Below, piece by piece: positions 53,135-62,698 of a DNA stretch of 64,000 bases. The position numbers were made by a program, and so were the translations under genes. Under the pieces are notes generated by a model, which was not told where the DNA came from, did no database searches, and worked only from the letters and a program-made list of their open reading frames with translations. The stretch is from NCBI RefSeq assembly GCF_000337515.1, contig NZ_AOIQ01000006.1:68265-132264 (forward strand). The letters run 5' to 3'. The first letter of the stretch is position 1. Each line of letters opens with the position of its first letter. This stretch comes from Halovivax asiaticus JCM 14624 (GTDB lineage: Archaea; Halobacteriota; Halobacteria; Halobacteriales; Natrialbaceae).

Positions 53135-53428
53135 ATGCCCAAATCGAACGGACCTCGGCAGGGAACGCGGAACAAACTCCGTAACAAACCCCGGGAACGA
53201 GGCACGTCGCCGCCGCAGCGAGCGATTCAGGACTACGACGAGGGCCAGAAGGTCCACCTGAAGATCGATCCGAGCGTGACGAAGGGACGCTTCCACCCGC
53301 GATTCGACGGCCGAACCGGTGAGGTCGTCGGGACGCAGGGCGACGCGTTCAAAGTACGCGTCTCCGACGGTGGCTCGTCGAAGACGCTCATCGTCACGGC
53401 CGCCCACCTGCGCGCACAGAACGAATGA
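53135..53428 (+). CDS. rpl21e: Ribosomal protein L21e (eL21)
   Basis: The 97-residue archaeal protein starts [20 protein letters not shown] and has the [19 protein letters not shown] fold segment. It begins at ATG 53135, with TATA element TTTATAAC at 53099-53106; an upstream in-frame ATG is rejected. Its stop overlaps rpoF by 4 bases in a conserved archaeal gene set. Confidence 0.96.
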   Translation: MPKSNGPRQGTRNKLRNKPRERGTSPPQRAIQDYDEGQKVHLKIDPSVTKGRFHPRFDGRTGEVVGTQGDAFKVRVSDGGSSKTLIVTAAHLRAQNE

Positions 53429-53781
53429 CGATCTTCAAAGAGATCGTCGACGAGGAGTATCTCACGATCTCTGAGACCAAAGAACTCCTCGCCGACATCG
53501 AGACCGAACGGGCTCTCGACGAGGACCGCGAGCTCCGCTACGAACTCGCCCGTGCGATCGAGCACGCCAACCGGTTCGCCGTTCTCGAACCCGAGGAGTC
53601 GCTCGAACTCGTCGACGAACTCACCGAGCTCGAGAAGATCGACGAACCGACGGCGTACAAGATCACGAACTTGCTGCCCAGAGATCGCAGCGAACTCAGA
53701 GCCGTCTTCGCGCAGGAGCGCTACTCGCTCTCTGGCGACGAACTCGACGAGATCCTCGACATCATCGCGAAGTACGCCTGA
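53425..53781 (+). CDS. rpoF: RNA polymerase subunit F (Rpb4-like)
   Basis: The 118-residue helical protein ([17 protein letters not shown] at the start, [17 protein letters not shown] later) matches archaeal RpoF, which with RpoE forms the stalk of RNA polymerase. It overlaps rpl21e by 4 bases and is followed by the DUF655 gene in the usual archaeal order. Confidence 0.92.
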   Translation: MTIFKEIVDEEYLTISETKELLADIETERALDEDRELRYELARAIEHANRFAVLEPEESLELVDELTELEKIDEPTAYKITNLLPRDRSELRAVFAQERYSLSGDELDEILDIIAKYA

Positions 53782-53946
53782 TCGATCGGGCAGTCGATTC
53801 CGTCAAACCACGGACTCGTTCGAGCCGAGCGCCACTCACTCGTTCGAGCAGGCAAAATCCGGCCACGCGCACGTCCTTCTGGACCGACCCCAGTGGACGA
53901 GAGGTGGCCGATTGTTTAAGTGTCCGCTAGGCGTATCCCCCTGGTG

Positions 53947-54540
53947 ATGAGTGAATCCGATCGTGATGAGTCGACGGAGCGGCGCGCGGTGGTGCTGGAC
54001 TATCTGGCCCACGGGCACTCCACCGGCGGGCGGCGACAGTACGACCGCTCACCAACCGGATACGCCCTCGACGTGGACGATTTTGGACTCTACGAGGTCG
54101 CTTTCGACGAAGACGAGCGTCTGACTATCGGAACGCGGGTGGTCATCGAGCCGCCGGAAGCACGGACGGTCGTCGAAGACGCCTGGCCAGTCGAGTACGA
54201 CGCGCTCTCCTCCGGAGCACACTCCGAACTCGAGTACGTGATTCAGGACCTGATCGACGAGAACGAGGAGCGATTCGTCGACTTCTACAACGACGCACAG
54301 CCGATCACTCTCAGACTGCACCAGCTCAATCTGCTGCCGGGGATCGGGAAGAAACTCAGAAACGCCATCCTCGAAGAACGAAAGCGCAAGCCCTTCGAGA
54401 GCTTCGACGAGCTATCGGAGCGCGTCTCCGGATTGCACGATCCCGACGAGATCCTCGTCGAGCGAATCCTGGAGGAGCTCCGAGACGACGATCTGAAGTA
54501 TCGAACGTTCGTTGGGCGGGAAGCCGAATCCAAAAACTGA
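53947..54540 (+). CDS. DUF655 family RNA-binding-type protein
   Basis: The 197-residue archaeal protein has a DUF655 core: an N-terminal strand region (VLDYLAHGHSTGGR, then GTRVVIEPP) and a helix-hairpin-helix segment (LLPGIGKKLRNAILEER, about 129-145). DUF655 is almost always next to rpoF and ksgA, suggesting a role in RNA handling. Leaderless start at ATG 53947 is supported by TATA element GTTTAAGTG at 53915-53923. Confidence 0.9.
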   Translation: MSESDRDESTERRAVVLDYLAHGHSTGGRRQYDRSPTGYALDVDDFGLYEVAFDEDERLTIGTRVVIEPPEARTVVEDAWPVEYDALSSGAHSELEYVIQDLIDENEERFVDFYNDAQPITLRLHQLNLLPGIGKKLRNAILEERKRKPFESFDELSERVSGLHDPDEILVERILEELRDDDLKYRTFVGREAESKN

Positions 54541-54628
54541 GGATTTTTCGCGGGTAGCTCTCTCGATCCGGTGTCGTCCCCCGACCGGAACGGTGCGTTT
54601 ACCCACGTCCCCCGAGTACCGACGGTCG

Positions 54629-55498
54629 ATGAGAGATCCGGACGACTTGCTGGCCAGAGCCGGGGTCCGTGGTAATCCCGATCGTGACCAGCACTTCCTC
54701 GTCGACGACCGCGTCCTCGACCGACTACCGACGTATCTCGACGCGGTCGATTCGATCGATGGTGACGACGATCCGCCCGAACGGGGCCCGCTCGCCGATG
54801 CCCACCTCCTCGAAATCGGACCGGGGACGGGCGCGCTGACGGACCGATTGTTGGCGACCGGCGCGACCGTCACCGCGATCGAGCGCGATCGCAAACTCGC
54901 CGGCTTTCTACGCCGGGAGTTCGACGAGGCGATCGACGCGGGACGGCTGACGGTGATCGAAGACGACGCGCTCGACGTGGCGCTCCCCGACGTGACCGCG
55001 TCCGTCTCGAATCTTCCCTATAGCGCGTCGAGCGACCTCACCTTTCGCCTCTTGCCGCGGGGGATCGAGCTGGTATTGATGTTCCAGCGGGAGTTTGCAG
55101 AGCGCATGGTCGCCGAGCCGGGGACGTCAGACTATGGGCGACTCTCCGTCTCTACTCAGCACTACGCCGCTGTCGAAATCGTCGAGACGGTGCCCCCCGA
55201 GGCGTTCTCGCCACCGCCGGCCGTCGACAGCGCGATCGTTCGAACGGAGCCGCGGGCGCCGTCGTACGAGGTTGCCGACGAGACGTTCTTCCTCAGGTTC
55301 GTGAAGGCACTGTTCACCCAGCGGCGCAAGACCGTCCGAAACGGCATTCGAAACACCGCCCACATCTCCGAGCTGGACGATCCAGCAGCCGTCGTCGACG
55401 CAACACCGGAGGACCTGCTGGCGAAACGGCCGGACGCCGTGACGCCGACGGAATTCGCCGAATTGGCAACGATCGCCGAGTCAGTAGCCGACGACTGA
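54629..55498 (+). CDS. ksgA: 16S rRNA dimethyladenosine transferase (Dim1/KsgA)
   Basis: The 289-residue protein starts at ATG 54629 (MRDPDDLLARAGVRGNPDRD). It has SAM-binding LEIGPGTGALT, and the catalytic NLPYSAS (about 130-136) followed by FQREFAERM. It dimethylates two adjacent adenosines near the 3' end of 16S rRNA during small-subunit maturation. The frame is open upstream through DUF655's end but that part is not conserved-looking. Confidence 0.96.
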   Translation: MRDPDDLLARAGVRGNPDRDQHFLVDDRVLDRLPTYLDAVDSIDGDDDPPERGPLADAHLLEIGPGTGALTDRLLATGATVTAIERDRKLAGFLRREFDEAIDAGRLTVIEDDALDVALPDVTASVSNLPYSASSDLTFRLLPRGIELVLMFQREFAERMVAEPGTSDYGRLSVSTQHYAAVEIVETVPPEAFSPPPAVDSAIVRTEPRAPSYEVADETFFLRFVKALFTQRRKTVRNGIRNTAHISELDDPAAVVDATPEDLLAKRPDAVTPTEFAELATIAESVADD

Positions 55499-55582
55499 CA
55501 TCGCTGGCGTCGGTCCCTGCTCACCGCTCGGTCGACTACCGACGACTTATCAGGGGGTACCTGCATACATCACTCGAACACG

Positions 55583-56782
55583 ATGGAGGCTTCGATCACC
55601 ACGTTCGATCAGCTGGGGACGATCTTCGAGACGACGCCACAGCGGCTGGTGGTGACCCTCGTCGTCTCGCTGATCTTTGCGTACGGAATGCGTGTCGGCA
55701 GGCGGGCACTCACCCGGCTGGACGACTACGTCCGCCCGGTGTACCGCGACCTCGTCGGCACGGTGGTCTTCTTGCTCGGTGCTGGTCTGGCAGCGGGCAT
55801 TCTGATCGGTACCTGGCAATCGACCCAGCAATTCGTGACGCTCGTAAAAGGCTTCGACATGGGTACCGAGACCATCGCGCAGTTGATCGTATCGGTGATC
55901 CTCCTCATGACGGCCGTGATCGGAACTCGATTTCTCAGACGGCTTATTCGTAACATCCTCGGGTCGGCCTCCTCGGTTTCGGAACACCAGAAAGAAGTCA
56001 CCTACCGACTGACCCAGGTGATCATCTACTCGCTGGCCGGCGTTACCGTCCTCGGAATCTGGGTCGAAGACCTCGGCGCGATTCTTGTCGGGGCGGGCTT
56101 CCTGGGCATCGTACTTGGCATGGCCGCCCAGCAAACCCTGGGAGCGCTCCTCGCAGGCTTCGTGCTGATGTTCTCCCGTCCCTTCGAAATCGGCGACTGG
56201 GTGGTAGTCGACGAGCGACACGACGGGGTCGTCACCGACATCTCGATCTTCGACACCCGTCTCAGAACCGTCGACGGCGAGTACATCGTCCTCCCCAACG
56301 ACGTCGTCGGCTCGGCCGCGGTCACGAATCGGTCTCACGCCGGCCGCCTTCGGCTCGAAGTGGAAGTCGGTGTCGATTACGGTTCTGACGTCGAACGAGC
56401 AGCCGAACTGGCACGTGAGATCACCGAATCGGTCGACATCGTTCTCGACGCCCCCAGACCGCGCGTCGCGACCAAGGAACTGGGCGATTCCTCGGTCGTC
56501 CTCGGCGTCCGGTTCTGGATCGACAGACCGCGCGCCCGGCGGGCGATGGAGGCCCAGACGGGCGTGACGAACGCGATCAAGGCCGGGTTCGACGACGCCG
56601 GCATCAAGATTCCGTTCCCGCAGCGCGAACTCTCCGGCGCGGTCGACCCACCGGCCGGTGGCGGTGCGGTCGACGACGAAGCGATGGTCGGGTACGACGA
56701 GCCGGCGGGTGAAGCCGACCAGCAGTCCACAACTTCGGAGGAGGCTGATCCAGCCACGAGCGACGACGCCGGTGACCGCTGA
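55583..56782 (+). CDS. mscS: MscS-type mechanosensitive channel
   Basis: The 399-residue protein has about four or five helices; the Gly/Ala-rich pore helix AILVGAGFLGIVLGMAAQQTLGALLAGF (in pieces, about residues 170-197) is the MscS TM3 type, followed by the soluble beta domain (FEIGDWVVVDERHDGVVTDISI). The C-terminal 50 residues are acidic and unstructured. It opens under membrane tension in osmotic downshock. Its stop overlaps the next gene by one base. Confidence 0.92.
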   Translation: MEASITTFDQLGTIFETTPQRLVVTLVVSLIFAYGMRVGRRALTRLDDYVRPVYRDLVGTVVFLLGAGLAAGILIGTWQSTQQFVTLVKGFDMGTETIAQLIVSVILLMTAVIGTRFLRRLIRNILGSASSVSEHQKEVTYRLTQVIIYSLAGVTVLGIWVEDLGAILVGAGFLGIVLGMAAQQTLGALLAGFVLMFSRPFEIGDWVVVDERHDGVVTDISIFDTRLRTVDGEYIVLPNDVVGSAAVTNRSHAGRLRLEVEVGVDYGSDVERAAELAREITESVDIVLDAPRPRVATKELGDSSVVLGVRFWIDRPRARRAMEAQTGVTNAIKAGFDDAGIKIPFPQRELSGAVDPPAGGGAVDDEAMVGYDEPAGEADQQSTTSEEADPATSDDAGDR

Positions 56783-57360
56783 TGGACCTGGCCGAACGAC
56801 GAGGAATGGAGACCGACGTCTATCAACCAGCCGCGGACTCCCGTCTCCTCGCCGAGGCCGCCATCGATCGACTCTCGGATCGATCGTCCGGCCGCATGCT
56901 GGAGGTCGGGACGGGCTCCGGGTACGTCGCAGCGCAATTACGAGCGGCGCTACAGTGGGACGTGGTCGCCTCCGATCTGAACCCAAACGCCTGTCGGGAA
57001 GCTCACGACCGTGGTATCGACGTCGTGCGCGGAGACCTCGTCGAGCCGTTCGGCGCCGAGACGTTCGACGCCGTCCTGTTCAACCCGCCGTATCTGCCGA
57101 CGGATCCGTCGGTCGAACGCGACGACTGGATGGAGGTAGCCCTCTCCGGCGGTCCCTCCGGACGGGCGGTCGTCGAGCCGTTCCTCGAGACGGTCCGCCG
57201 CGTGCTGAGGCCGGACGGTGTCGTGTTACTCCTCGTCAGCAGTCTCACGGGAATGTCGGACGTCACGGAGCTGGCAGGCGACGCCGGATTCAGTGCGATC
57301 GCCGTCACCACCGAGTCGTTCCCCTACGAATCACTGACCGTCCTCGAACTCGTCCAGTGA
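56782..57360 (+). CDS. HemK2/MTQ2-type protein methyltransferase
   Basis: The 192-residue enzyme has the SAM motif MLEVGTGSGYVA and catalytic NPPYLPT (about 107-113), characteristic of N5-glutamine and related methyltransferases. In archaea and eukaryotes MTQ2-type enzymes methylate the Gln of the GGQ loop in the release factor aRF1; that is the likely substrate here by family. The start (ATG 56782) overlaps the mscS stop by one base. The place after ksgA is common in haloarchaea. Confidence 0.87.
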   Translation: MDLAERRGMETDVYQPAADSRLLAEAAIDRLSDRSSGRMLEVGTGSGYVAAQLRAALQWDVVASDLNPNACREAHDRGIDVVRGDLVEPFGAETFDAVLFNPPYLPTDPSVERDDWMEVALSGGPSGRAVVEPFLETVRRVLRPDGVVLLLVSSLTGMSDVTELAGDAGFSAIAVTTESFPYESLTVLELVQ

Positions 57361-57663
57361 GGAGGGTGTCCGTCGTTGCGCTCATCCCCACGGGCGACAG
57401 GGGCGTCGATTTACGAAATAGGCCCAACTAATACAGTTCTGTGCTCGAACCGACGTCACGATCGTTCAAGACCGTGTGAGTGCCAGTTAAGGCTGAAATT
57501 CAGGCAATAGCAGCCAGAGAACAGCGTTCCAGCACGAAAAGACGGATAAGCCCAAAGCCGTCAGGGCGCTCCCACGACTGGCTGGCACGAGGTATTGATT
57601 ACTGCAGAGCATGGATTCATATGGTAAATATTAAACAGCGGCATAGCGTAGTGCCCGATACAC
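57361..57663. other. Gene-free stretch before the methionine synthase pair
   Basis: I see no coding frame I trust. The DNA is less GC-rich than its neighbours. TATA element ATATTAAA at 57626-57633 is about 33 bases before ATG 57664. A small leader RNA is possible, but I saw no convincing known riboswitch fold. Confidence 0.5.
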
Positions 57664-58668
57664 ATGACAGACTACGTCTCGACCGTGACCGGTCTCGCCC
57701 CGTTGCCCGACTGGGCGAAAGACGAACTCTCTGAACTGAAGGGGCACCAGAAGCACGACCTGATCGATGGGACAGAGGGTCAGGAGATACGAAGCCGGTA
57801 CGACGAGGCCCGTGCCGCGGTGATCGACCACCAGCAGTCGGTCGGACTCGACCGGATCGTGGAGGGCCAGCTCCGATGGGACGACATGCTCGCCCACCCG
57901 CTTTCCTTGGCCGACGGGGTCGAGACGAGGGGCATCGTTCGCTACTTCGACAACAACAACTTCTACCGGGAGCCGGTGATCACGGACGCGCTCGAAGCAT
58001 CCGATGACCTCGCGACCGAGTTCGAACCGTTCGCCGACACGGTCGACGCCGAACGGCGACAGGTCGTCCTCCCCGGTCCGCACACGCTCGCAGAACTCGC
58101 GACGGACGAGTACTACGGGGACAACGCGTCACTGCTCGCCGGCGTCACCGACCTGCTCGTCGACGAGCTCGACTCGCTCGACGCGTTCGAAACGCTCCTC
58201 CTGCTCGATCCCGCGCTGGCCACGGACCCACCGGCGGACGGCCATGACGAACGCGTGAGCCAGGCGACCGATCGGCTCGCCGGCGCGACCGACGCGGACG
58301 TCATCGTCCACAGCTACTGGGGCCCACTGGAGGAGAAGACTTACGCGCACCTGCTCGATGCCGATATCGACGCGGTGGGCTTCGACTTCGTCACCGAACA
58401 GGACCAAAACCTCTACAACTTGCAGGAGTACGGCTGTACCGACGACATCTTCCTGGGGCTGGTCGACAGCCAGAACACGCTCGTCGAGGAACCGGAGGCC
58501 ATTCGCGAACGAGTCGACTGGGTGTTCGATCGGCTCCCCGTCGCCGACTTCGAGACTGCGTACCTCGCACCGAACACGGAGACGTTCTACCTGCCCTACA
58601 GTACGTGCGAGGCGAAACTCGAGACACTCGCCGAAGCGGCGACCCTCGCGGAGGTGCGTGCCGCATGA
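57664..58668 (+). CDS. MetE N-terminal-domain-like protein (first gene of a two-gene methionine synthase)
   Basis: The 334-residue protein resembles the N-terminal (folate- or partner-facing) half of cobalamin-independent methionine synthase: VRYFDNNNFYREPVI near residue 95, VLPGPHTLAELA, and VIVHSYWGPLEEKTYAHLL. It lacks the zinc-binding residues of the catalytic half, which is encoded by the next gene; the two overlap by 4 bases (ATGA). The two chains probably work together or as alternatives to one another. Confidence 0.8.
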   Translation: MTDYVSTVTGLAPLPDWAKDELSELKGHQKHDLIDGTEGQEIRSRYDEARAAVIDHQQSVGLDRIVEGQLRWDDMLAHPLSLADGVETRGIVRYFDNNNFYREPVITDALEASDDLATEFEPFADTVDAERRQVVLPGPHTLAELATDEYYGDNASLLAGVTDLLVDELDSLDAFETLLLLDPALATDPPADGHDERVSQATDRLAGATDADVIVHSYWGPLEEKTYAHLLDADIDAVGFDFVTEQDQNLYNLQEYGCTDDIFLGLVDSQNTLVEEPEAIRERVDWVFDRLPVADFETAYLAPNTETFYLPYSTCEAKLETLAEAATLAEVRAA

Positions 58669-59735
58669 GCGACACCAAAGCCCAGTTCCGACCCGACGAC
58701 CACGACGCCGAGCACTTCATCATGACGACCGTCGTCGGGAGCTATCCCAAACCGAAGTGGCTCAACCGGGCCAGGGAACTCGCCGCGGACGACGAGGCCG
58801 CCTTCGACGACGGCGACCTGCAGGAAGCGAGCGACGACGCCGCTCGCCTGATCACCCGAGAACACGAACGGGCCGGCCTCGACGTCGTCGTCGACGGGGA
58901 GATGCGGCGCAACGAGATGGTCGAGTACTTCGCACACCGAATCGAGGGCTACGAGTTCAACGGGCCCGTCAAGGTCTGGGGCCACAACTACTTCGACAAG
59001 CCCTCGGTCGTCGACGAGGTCGAGTACGACGAACAGTGGCTCGTCGAGGAGTACGAGTTCACCGCGTCGATCGCCGAGCGACCGGTCAAAGTGCCGATCA
59101 CCGGTCCGTACACGCTCGCGAACTGGTCGTTCAACGAGGCTTACCAAGACGACGAAGCATTGACCTACGATCTCGCGGACCTCGTCAACGAGGAAATCGA
59201 GAAGCTCGTCGACGCCGGCGCGCGCTACATCCAGATAGACGAACCCGCGCTGGCGACCACCCCCGACGATCACGCGATCGTCGGCCAGGCACTCGAACGA
59301 ATCGTCGCAGACGTCCCTGACGACGTCCGTATCGGCCTCCACGTCTGCTACGGCGACTACTCGCGCATCTACCCCGAAATACTCGAGTTCCCCGTCGACG
59401 AGTTCGACCTCGAACTCGCCAACGGCGACTACGATCAGCTCGACGTGTTCAAAGATCCGGCATTTACTGCGGACCTCGCCCTCGGCGTGACCGACGCACA
59501 CGTCGCGGATGTCGAATCCGTCGCACAGATCGAACGCAACATCGAGAAAGGACTCGAGGTCGTCCTGCCCGAACAGCTCGTCGTCTCGCCAGACTGCGGC
59601 GTGAAGTTGCTCCCTCGAGACGTCGCGTACGGAAAACTCGAGAACATGGTGACCGCAGCCAGGAACGTCGAGCGGAAACTCGACGCCGGCGAACTCGACG
59701 CTGTGGTCCAGCAGGCATCACCAGCGGACGACTAA
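58665..59735 (+). CDS. metE: Core MetE-type methionine synthase, catalytic subunit
   Basis: The 356-residue protein matches the C-terminal, catalytic half of MetE: VVVDGEMRRNEMVEYFAH, PITGPYTLANWSF, ARYIQIDEPAL. The zinc ligands are in GLHVCYGDY (His and Cys) and SPDCGVKLLPR (Cys), with a Glu between. It transfers a methyl group to homocysteine. Core-MetE enzymes lacking the fused N-terminal half can use methyl donors other than methyl-tetrahydrofolate; the donor is not known here. With the upstream gene it forms an operon. Confidence 0.88.
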   Translation: MSDTKAQFRPDDHDAEHFIMTTVVGSYPKPKWLNRARELAADDEAAFDDGDLQEASDDAARLITREHERAGLDVVVDGEMRRNEMVEYFAHRIEGYEFNGPVKVWGHNYFDKPSVVDEVEYDEQWLVEEYEFTASIAERPVKVPITGPYTLANWSFNEAYQDDEALTYDLADLVNEEIEKLVDAGARYIQIDEPALATTPDDHAIVGQALERIVADVPDDVRIGLHVCYGDYSRIYPEILEFPVDEFDLELANGDYDQLDVFKDPAFTADLALGVTDAHVADVESVAQIERNIEKGLEVVLPEQLVVSPDCGVKLLPRDVAYGKLENMVTAARNVERKLDAGELDAVVQQASPADD

Positions 59736-59811
59736 GGCGGCCACTCCGTTCTCGATCGCTCACGTAGGACTGGCAAACGTGCAAAGAGTTACCACTCGGA
59801 GGAAAAACCGA

Positions 59812-60081
59812 TTACTCGAGGTCGACGGTTCCGTCGCTGTCGACGGTAACAGTGTACCCTTCGTACTCGAACGTCACCGAGCCGGACGTTCGTCGCTTCC
59901 CGTCGTGTGTGGGGGCGAAGACCGCATCGAGGGCGTCGGGGTCGACGACGGTGTATAGCGGTTCGAACGCTGGCGGTTCGAGCTCCGTTACATCGACACC
60001 TTCGCGATCGGCGACGGCTTCGACGACGGCGTGGCTCAACGAACCGTCGGATGCGTCCGAACGACGCTGGGAAAGTCCCAT
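59812..60081 (-). CDS. HalOD1 domain protein (second copy)
   Basis: The 89-residue protein from ATG 60081 (MGLSQRRSD) is a lone HalOD1 domain: LSHAVVEAVADREGVDVTEL in the helix half, then a strand pair (SGSVTFEYEGYTVTVDSDG). TATA element AACTTATG about 27 bases upstream favours this start over the open-frame start at 60162. It is divergent from the TIGR04024 oxidoreductase gene. Confidence 0.8.
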   Translation of the reverse strand: MGLSQRRSDASDGSLSHAVVEAVADREGVDVTELEPPAFEPLYTVVDPDALDAVFAPTHDGKRRTSGSVTFEYEGYTVTVDSDGTVDLE

Positions 60082-60279
60082 ACCAGAATCCATTCCAGAC
60101 GATTGCATAAGTTTGGTGGCCCGAATAGTCACTGAATCTAACAAATAGCGCGAGACTTCCACGCCTACCCGATGCTCCGCCTATCACACAATTTTAAGAG
60201 AGTTGAAAGTGTCTTCCCGACAGCGACCGGCTGTGGACGGCGCAGGTACTTCCACCGGCACAGACGGCCACCACAACAC

Positions 60280-61284
60280 ATGACGACGAGAACGTTACAC
60301 CTCCCGGTCTCGGCACCGGATCGCGTCGAATCGTTCGTCGAGTACGCGACCCTCGGAGAGTCGGTCGACTACGAACACGTGTGGCTCCCCGAAACCTGGG
60401 GTCGCGATGCCGTCTCCGTCCTCACACGGATCGCGACCGAGACCAGCGACATTGGGTTCGGGCCGAGCGTCCTCAACGTCTATTCGCGCTCACCCGCGCT
60501 GGTCGGCCAGACGGCGGCGAGTCTCCAGGAACTCTCGGACGGCCGACTGCGCGTCGCGGTCGGCCCGAGCGGCCAGGCGGTGATCGAAGGCTGGCACGGC
60601 GAGTCGTTCGATCGACCGCTCCGGCGAACCCGGGAGTTCATGGACGTCGTCAGGGCGGTGCTCTCGGGCGATGTCGTCAATTACGACGGCGATATCTTCT
60701 CACTCGGCGGCTTTCGACTCCGCTGTGACCCACCCGAGACGAGCGTCCCGATCGAAGCGGCCGGAATGGGACCGAAATCTGTCGAACTCGCGGGCCGGTT
60801 CGCCGATGGCTGGCACGCAACCGTGTTCACCCCGCACGGATTTCGCGACCGGCTCGAGGATCTCGAACGTGGGATCGACCTCGGTGACCGGTCACGCGAC
60901 GACGTGACGGCGACGCTCTCGCTCACGGCGGCCGTCCACGACGACGGCGACCTCGCCCGGCGACGTTGCCGGAATCACCTGGCGTTCTACGTCGGCGCGA
61001 TGGGAACGTACTACCGCGAGTCTCTCGCGCGACAGGGATATGAAGACGAGGCGATGGAGATCGCCGCCGCAGTCGCAAACGACGAACACGAACGGGTCCA
61101 CGAAATCGTCGACGACGAGATGCTCGCCGACCTCGCAATTGCAGGAACCCCCGAAGAGGCGCGCGAACAACTGGCAACGTGGGAAGCGATCGATGGCCTC
61201 GACGAACTCGCGATCAGTTTCCCGCGTGGGGCGACCCACGAGGAAGTGCTCACGACGATCGACGCACTCGGTCCCGACGCCTGA
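60280..61284 (+). CDS. TIGR04024-type F420-dependent (LLM class) oxidoreductase
   Basis: The 334-residue luciferase-like TIM barrel has GFGPSVLNVYSRSP (about 67-80), ELSDGRLRVAVGPSG (about 91-105), IEAAGMGPKSVELAG and a C-terminal AGTPEEAREQL. The class uses coenzyme F420 and includes mer (methylenetetrahydromethanopterin reductase); the haloarchaeal subgroup TIGR04024 has no proved substrate. An AT-rich TATA-like element at about 60189-60199 gives a leader near 60 bases. Confidence 0.85.
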   Translation: MTTRTLHLPVSAPDRVESFVEYATLGESVDYEHVWLPETWGRDAVSVLTRIATETSDIGFGPSVLNVYSRSPALVGQTAASLQELSDGRLRVAVGPSGQAVIEGWHGESFDRPLRRTREFMDVVRAVLSGDVVNYDGDIFSLGGFRLRCDPPETSVPIEAAGMGPKSVELAGRFADGWHATVFTPHGFRDRLEDLERGIDLGDRSRDDVTATLSLTAAVHDDGDLARRRCRNHLAFYVGAMGTYYRESLARQGYEDEAMEIAAAVANDEHERVHEIVDDEMLADLAIAGTPEEAREQLATWEAIDGLDELAISFPRGATHEEVLTTIDALGPDA

Positions 61285-61346
61285 GTTTCTAGCAATACGA
61301 TTCTGCCAGTCCCGTGACTGCTGAACAGCGGGTACCGACAATGTGA

Positions 61347-61781
61347 TCAGGACGACCGGCGGCCGGCGACGGCGTCGACGACCGTCCTGAATCCCGGGCT
61401 CGTTCGATACCAGCGCCACGAGCCGACGAGAACTGAGACGAGCCCGATCCCGAGAAAGACGACGAGCCCGATGGTGTACGCGGTCGCGCCATCACCACTC
61501 GCGGCGGCGACCGACGCGGGATCGTCGCCGAGTACGAAGACAGCCCCTGCATACCAGAGCGTCGCGATCACGGCGACGACGTACAGCGCTGCCCCGAACC
61601 CGTCGTTGCGTACCCAGAGCAACACCAGTCCGAGGAGCGGTCCACCGACGCCGACTCCGGCAAGAAAGGCGGTCTGATCGGTCGAAACGGAGACGTCCCC
61701 GGCGTACGCGCCGACCGCAACGAGGCCGCCGGCGACGAGGTACGCGACGAACGAGGCCGTGACGACGAGTCGATTGTCCAC
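61347..61781 (-). CDS. Four-helix membrane protein, unknown function
   Basis: The 144-residue product has a GTG start at 61781 and four hydrophobic helices (LVVTASFVAYLVAGGLVAVG, LAGVGVGGPLLGLVLLWV, ALYVVAVIATLWYAGAVFVL, TIGLVVFLGIGLVSVLVGS). The TATA element CAGTTAAGAC is about 27 bases upstream of that GTG, so the transcript is leaderless. There is no catalytic or transport motif. Its neighbours do not suggest a role. Confidence 0.65.
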   Translation of the reverse strand: MDNRLVVTASFVAYLVAGGLVAVGAYAGDVSVSTDQTAFLAGVGVGGPLLGLVLLWVRNDGFGAALYVVAVIATLWYAGAVFVLGDDPASVAAASGDGATAYTIGLVVFLGIGLVSVLVGSWRWYRTSPGFRTVVDAVAGRRSS

Positions 61782-61950
61782 GATGATCGTCTCTGCTTTT
61801 CCGTCTTAACTGTTGCTGCCAAATTCACGAGGGAGGGACCGGGGACAGGGAGTTGTGACGCGACGGAACTGATCACTGTAGGCTATGCCGGTTGAGCGGA
61901 CCCTACCAGCGAGCGAACGGAGAGTGAAAACCGGTGCGAGGAAAGACCCG

Positions 61951-62655
61951 TCACTCGATGGGAATTACGTCGGTGTCGATCGTCTCGCGGCGGCCGTCGA
62001 GGACGTCGAATCGGTCGCCCCGTCGCCGCTCGAGCCAGTACAGGAGCCGCTCGGCCCACGCGAGTTTCCTGGCTTTCGCCGAACCGACGCTCGGATCGTC
62101 GAACGCCCAGCCGACGAAGACGAGTTCGTCGGCACCGAACGAATCCGCCAAAAACGCCGCACGGTCCCCATCGGTGAAGCCGCCCACGTTGACGACGTGG
62201 CCACGAGGACGGACCTGTGTCGTCGGGAGGATCGATCCTGGCGGACACTCGGGCACGACGTCGTCGATCGCGTCGACGTTGTCGCCATGTGCGTGGACGG
62301 CGACCGGCGTCGAGCGGGCGGCGAGCTCGACTACGGTGTCCGGATTCTTATCGAGATCCGTCACCATCCAGTCGACGGTGACACCGTTTTCCTCAAGCAC
62401 GTCGACGGCCGTCGATGCGGCGACGACCGCGTCAGCCCCCTTCGCGCGCTCGATAGCCCGCTCCGTTTCCAGGGAGGGGGCAGCACCCGCGACCGCCACC
62501 GTCGCGCCAGGATCGACGTCGTTGCGTCGATCGTCGAACGGGCTCGATCGATCGAGGAGTCGATCACGTGCCCGTTCGTCGGCCGTGCGGTCGTACCCGA
62601 AGTCGGTCCGAATGGCCTCGTAGATCGGTTCCCACTCGTCGAATTCGACTGTCAT
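61951..62655 (-). CDS. mptE: 6-hydroxymethylpterin diphosphokinase MptE-like protein (DUF115)
   Basis: The 234-residue protein has the DUF115 layout: VAVAGAAPSLETERAIE (about 50-66), VDWMVTDLDKNPD (about 94-106), VHAHGDNVDAID (about 118-129) and VNVGGFTDGDRA. Archaeal MptE diphosphorylates 6-hydroxymethyl-pterin, the step before dihydropteroate synthesis. The folP gene is upstream on the same strand, so the two steps are linked. ATG 62655 follows a Shine-Dalgarno-like GGTGAG and a structured leader (62699-62744). Confidence 0.9.
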   Translation of the reverse strand: MTVEFDEWEPIYEAIRTDFGYDRTADERARDRLLDRSSPFDDRRNDVDPGATVAVAGAAPSLETERAIERAKGADAVVAASTAVDVLEENGVTVDWMVTDLDKNPDTVVELAARSTPVAVHAHGDNVDAIDDVVPECPPGSILPTTQVRPRGHVVNVGGFTDGDRAAFLADSFGADELVFVGWAFDDPSVGSAKARKLAWAERLLYWLERRRGDRFDVLDGRRETIDTDVIPIE

Positions 62656-62698
62656 GGCGGGCGCTCACCAGGTAGCTGTGCAATAAATGAACGCATTG

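Noticed and set aside
55550-56986. Minus-strand 478-codon frame opposite mscS and hemK2
   Set aside because: Antisense to conserved genes; no recognisable domain.
57361-57663. Riboswitch before the methionine synthase genes
   Set aside because: No SAM or cobalamin riboswitch core was seen, and the TATA element at 57626 leaves almost no leader.
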